Source: Alteromonas sp. KUL49 (GTDB lineage Bacteria; Pseudomonadota; Gammaproteobacteria; Enterobacterales; Alteromonadaceae). From it: 56,226 bases of DNA. The stretch spans positions 1-56,226 of the forward strand of contig NZ_BJKL01000014.1 of assembly GCF_006538345.1 (NCBI RefSeq), read 5' to 3'. Made by a program: the position numbers and the translations under genes. Shown piece after piece: positions 53,296 through 56,226 of the stretch. The notes beneath the pieces were generated by a model. That model was given only the letters and a program-made list of their open reading frames with translations. It did no database searches and had not been told where the DNA came from. How positions within the stretch are numbered: the stretch's first letter is position 1; every line of letters begins with the position of its first letter.

Positions 53296-54156
53296 TTATT
53301 GACGTGCCTGTCGATGATTCGCGTAAGGTTGCTCGTAATTTGAACGAAAGGGGTTGATGTCTAATCCACCTCTTCGAGTATATCTAGCACACACTGTCAA
53401 TGTATCGGGTTTACAGTGGCGTAAAATATCACAGAAAATACGCTCTACACACTGTTCGTGAAACTCATTGTGCTGCCTAAAACTTATAAGATATTTCAAT
53501 AAATTTTCGCGATGGATTTTATTACCACTGTAGCGAATTTGAACGCTCGCCCAATCGGGCTGACTGGTAATTAAACAGTTAGATTTTAGCAGGTTAGAAC
53601 AAAGGGTTTCTTCAGTTACTGTGTTTTCGCTATCACATGAAAGCAGCTGAACATCAGGCGAATAAGTATCAATATCCACATCTAAATCATCAAGCAAAAA
53701 ACCATCAAACTCCTTAAAAATAAGCGATGGGAATTGTGCTGGTAGAATCAGGTTGATCTCTACGGCTTCACCCGCGCAATCGGAGAGATCGTTCGCAAGT
53801 ATCTTTTCAAGCTGTTCAGCACTAGCGACTTTGGTCTGGTTGAAACTGTTCAAGTAAAGCTTAAACGATTTCGATTCTATTAAATTTGGAGAAGTAACAG
53901 GAACAAAACACTCCAAAATGGCGATTTGCGGTTTGCCCCTTTCGTTTAACCATGAGAGTTCAAATCCCGTCCATGTGTCTATACCTTGGAAAGGTAATGG
54001 GGCGTCGCTATCAAGAGAAATAGCGTCTCTTCCTAATGTGCGTGGAACAGGTTGTAAAAGCCTTGGATTGTATTCGTATTCATACTCGACCTGTTTACCT
54101 AATGTAAGTTGATCGGGTAGTGATGTGCTTGGCGTTGCACTTTTATTCTGAGCCAT
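53296..54156 (-). CDS. queF: 7-cyano-7-deazaguanine reductase (bimodular QueF)
   Basis: 286 aa (E. coli 282). Reduces preQ0 to preQ1 with NADPH for queuosine in tRNA. Seen: LGKQVEYEYEYNPRLLQPVPR, the substrate-binding NLIESKSFKLYLNSFNQTK and the catalytic Cys in LKSNCLITSQPDWASVQI, followed by QHNEFHEQCVERIF and ARYTRRGGLDINPFRSN. Length and the two halves mark the YqcD-type. Divergent from syd, a pairing seen in other Alteromonadales and enterics. Confidence 0.97.
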   Translation of the reverse strand: MAQNKSATPSTSLPDQLTLGKQVEYEYEYNPRLLQPVPRTLGRDAISLDSDAPLPFQGIDTWTGFELSWLNERGKPQIAILECFVPVTSPNLIESKSFKLYLNSFNQTKVASAEQLEKILANDLSDCAGEAVEINLILPAQFPSLIFKEFDGFLLDDLDVDIDTYSPDVQLLSCDSENTVTEETLCSNLLKSNCLITSQPDWASVQIRYSGNKIHRENLLKYLISFRQHNEFHEQCVERIFCDILRHCKPDTLTVCARYTRRGGLDINPFRSNYEQPYANHRQARQ

Positions 54157-54251
54157 GGTGACCTTGTGATAAAAAATGTTACTCAGGTGTCTGTCTTGAC
54201 ATCTTTTTCATTAAGTATAGTGTACCTTAAAAATTGCTACTTCACTGAAAA

Positions 54252-54806
54252 ATGACACTTTCCTTAAATAAAGCGCTAGACCAATTTATTGAAGATTTTA
54301 TTACGCTGCAGCGTGAGCGAGGCTCTGAGGGCTTTGTTCAATTTGATGCCCAGTGGCCGTCGCCCTGTCTGTCTGAAGATGCTAAAAATGGTGATTGGAT
54401 CTCGTGGGAGCCAGTGTTACAAGCTAACACTAATAGCTTTACTAATGTAGAAGAAGCCTTGGATATCACGCTAAATCCAGAATTTTGCGCATATTTTACC
54501 CGTTACTACAGCGAGAGTATCAGTGTTGTGGCGCCTCAAGGAAAGTGTGAGTTGTTGTTTGCTTGGTCACATGAGGATTTTGAGCGTCTTCAGCAAAATC
54601 TTATTGGCCACTTGCTAATGAAACAGCGATTAGGACAGCCGTTGACCCTGTTTTTTGCGGTAACAGACGAAGAAGATGTCATTCTTAGTGTCGATAATGA
54701 GAGTGGAGAAGTCGTTGTAGAGCAAGTTGGCAAGCTTCCATCAAAAGTTTTAGCCTCATCTCTCAGCGAGTTCATCAGCACTCTGACTCCCGACACTGCA
54801 CGTTAA
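54252..54806 (+). CDS. syd: SecY-interacting protein Syd
   Basis: 184 aa (E. coli 181). Soluble, acidic protein that binds SecY at the inner face of the membrane. Seen: ALDQFIEDFITL, WPSPC near the N-terminus, EEALDITLNPEFCAYFTRYYSESI, and QQNLIGHLLMKQRLGQPLTLFFAVTDEED. Divergent from queF across 95 bp. Confidence 0.93.
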   Translation: MTLSLNKALDQFIEDFITLQRERGSEGFVQFDAQWPSPCLSEDAKNGDWISWEPVLQANTNSFTNVEEALDITLNPEFCAYFTRYYSESISVVAPQGKCELLFAWSHEDFERLQQNLIGHLLMKQRLGQPLTLFFAVTDEEDVILSVDNESGEVVVEQVGKLPSKVLASSLSEFISTLTPDTAR

Positions 54807-55050
54807 ATTGACTCGATATAGCCTGGTTGGCTTTTTGTCGTTGTACCATGCTTCAGCTTTTGTTCATAGTAACAAGCCTAATATCTAGATAACGATAAAT
54901 GACAAAATTGACCGATTAGTGGTTTAATTAGTAATTATTTAGCATTTATAACAATTTACGTGTTTTCCATTTTCAATAAAATCAATGAGTTACACTTGGC
55001 CCCAAATTTGTTTACCAATGCTTGTTATACAACTAAAAAAAGGATTCACT
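54807..55050. other. AT-rich gene-free stretch
   Basis: Between syd and the DUF3192 lipoprotein. An in-frame ATG at 54985 would add 22 residues without a signal peptide and is rejected. I see no strong terminator after syd. Confidence 0.4.
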
Positions 55051-55422
55051 GTGAAAGCACTTCTTCTTACTTTGGCATTAGCATCTCCGTTTGTTTTGAG
55101 TGGCTGCGTTGTTTCTGTTGGTGGCGATGGCGATAGTCATTACAGCACGGATTGGGAAGACCGAGAGTACAACAATAGAAAGCATATCGCTCAGCTTGAG
55201 CAAGATATGAGTTATGAATCAGTACTTCGTAAAATGGGCATAGCTGATTTTAACGAGTTATACCAAAAAGATGATGGTACTTATCGGGTATTGTTCTATC
55301 GCACACAACGCACTATGGAAGATGGTGTAACTACTAAGGATGAGTGTACGCCATTAGTTTTCAAGAACAGCTTCTTAGTGGGTTGGGGTGACAGTGCATA
55401 CTCGCTAATGGGTAGTAATTAA
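55051..55422 (+). CDS. DUF3192 lipoprotein
   Basis: 123 aa from GTG 55051 (AGGA upstream): MKALLLTLALASPFVLSGC, a lipoprotein signal with LSGC at C19. The mature domain (EDREYNNRKHIAQLEQDMSY, VLRKMGIADF, VLFYRTQRTMEDGVTT, KDECTPLVFKNSFLVGWGDSAYS) matches the membrane-anchored DUF3192 at 49808-50182. Outer-membrane or inner-membrane facing cannot be told with certainty; Val at +2 favours the outer membrane. Confidence 0.9.
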   Translation: MKALLLTLALASPFVLSGCVVSVGGDGDSHYSTDWEDREYNNRKHIAQLEQDMSYESVLRKMGIADFNELYQKDDGTYRVLFYRTQRTMEDGVTTKDECTPLVFKNSFLVGWGDSAYSLMGSN

Positions 55423-55446
55423 TTTACCAAAATTTAACAAATCTCT

Positions 55447-55474
55447 TTGTTTTTTACAAGTGCGCCGTTATAGT
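55447..55474 (+). promoter_or_regulatory. predicted promoter of the GNAT-like gene
   Basis: TTGTTT (55447-55452), 16-bp spacer, TATAGT (55469-55474), about 40 bp before ATG 55516. Confidence 0.5.
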
Positions 55475-55515
55475 ACGTTTTATGTACTAACTTCGTGCTT
55501 CAAAAGAGATTATTC

Positions 55516-56226
55516 ATGACAAAAGCGGCAATTGATCAAGTTGAGCCAAGCCAACAAGAAATCAAAGCAATGTTTCTAGACATTGATGATTTATCAGTTG
55601 CCGCTTCCATTCTTTACAATGCTTATGCCGACGACCCGCTTTTTTTAGATATCTTTCAGCGCGGAAAAGACGGGTATGAGAGTAGGCTTCGTTCTGCCAT
55701 TCGAGAAGAACTCAACGTTTTTTGGGGAGCGGATCAGCCCATCATTGGTCTCTATCATGAAGGTCGCTTGATAGCGGTTGCGTGTTTGACAGCTCCTGAT
55801 GCTGCATTCGGCGCAGGGCGCTATTGGCATTGGCGTTTGAGAATGCTACTCACCGCAGGCCTCTTTGGTACGAGACAAATGCTCGAAAAAGAAGAGAAGG
55901 TGCGGAGCCTCATACCAGCAAAGAACTTCCATATGCTGAGCTTTATTGCAGTTCACCCAGACCATCAACATCATGGACTTGGACATATTTTACTGGGCGC
56001 AATTGATAGTGTGGTTATCGATGATCCAAAAAGTGAGGGGTGTGGAGTGTTCGTCACCGTGAAAAAGCATCATAGCTTTTTTGATGATGATAACTATCAA
56101 GCCGTTGGCGAGTTAACATTGTCACATGTCACCGGTACTGTGATGTATCGCGTCGAATTCAATAGTCAGATTTTCTATATTCCATCATACTGTACATATT
56201 ACTTACAAAAAACTCGATATCGTCGA
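55516..56226 (+). CDS. GNAT-like acetyltransferase, runs off the window end
   Basis: ATG 55516; 237 codons without a stop to the end of the window. The segment NFHMLSFIAVHPDHQHHGLGHILLGAI is a GNAT motif A (acetyl-CoA-binding Q/HxxGxG/xxLL). It is preceded by an N-terminal helical part (DDLSVAASILYNAYADDPLF), and VFVTVKKHHSFFDDDNYQAVGE follows. Substrate unknown. The C-terminus is missing. Confidence 0.75.
   Translation, partial: MTKAAIDQVEPSQQEIKAMFLDIDDLSVAASILYNAYADDPLFLDIFQRGKDGYESRLRSAIREELNVFWGADQPIIGLYHEGRLIAVACLTAPDAAFGAGRYWHWRLRMLLTAGLFGTRQMLEKEEKVRSLIPAKNFHMLSFIAVHPDHQHHGLGHILLGAIDSVVIDDPKSEGCGVFVTVKKHHSFFDDDNYQAVGELTLSHVTGTVMYRVEFNSQIFYIPSYCTYYLQKTRYRR

Overview
The window looks like chromosomal backbone from a marine gammaproteobacterium of the order Alteromonadales, most likely Alteromonadaceae. 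The evidence is the protein similarity I recognise, the moderately AT-rich composition, a large TonB-dependent receptor of the Xanthomonas/Caulobacter type, a bimodular QueF, a leuLABCD operon, a System I (Ccm) cytochrome c maturation operon and the block eno-pyrG / mutS / pncC / recA. I see no rRNA, tRNA, CRISPR array, prophage or transposase gene. The genus is inference.

Layout. 1-3.2 kb: type II secretion accessory pair gspA-gspB, convergent with an HD-GYP-like gene. 3.2-8.1 kb: leucine operon (minus strand) with a leader peptide and a compact attenuator. 8.3-12.6 kb: an orphan gene and a TonB-dependent receptor with a long AT-rich upstream region rich in palindromes. 12.6-18.4 kb: eno, pyrG and mutS (minus). 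18.4-20.8 kb: a 103-bp palindromic mini-element, then pncC, a small unknown gene and LexA-controlled recA. 21-23 kb: NatAB-type ABC exporter. 23-25.7 kb: an orphan FliK-like / FlhB C-domain pair. 25.9-33.8 kb: ccmABCDEFGHI followed by mlaA. 33.9-36.9 kb: DUF6170-galE and a POT peptide transporter. 37-46.3 kb: a surface-polysaccharide locus (kpsE/T/M and kpsD-like export genes plus a lipoprotein on the minus strand; a wecA-like transferase, two glycosyltransferases and galU on the plus strand). 46.4-56.2 kb: comEA, an NAD-type isocitrate dehydrogenase, an HDOD gene, two DUF3192 paralogues, ppnN coupled to a diguanylate cyclase, queF, syd and a truncated GNAT-like gene.

A major point for any user: six genes (leuC, an flhB-C-domain gene, ccmF, kpsM, wecA-like, HDOD) are each broken by a single-base indel in or beside a homopolymer. 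Restoring one base gives a full-length protein of family-typical size each time, so I treat them as probable sequencing or assembly errors and give merged coordinates.

The most interesting biology is: a GspB carrying the same N-terminal DUF3391 domain as the convergent neighbour, whose HD motif has lost its histidine; the three-segment leu attenuator; the palindromic mini-element just upstream of mutS; the orphan FliK/FlhB-C pair; the translational coupling of a GGDEF protein to the nucleosidase PpnN; and a capsule-type ABC exporter beside a WecA-type initiating enzyme.
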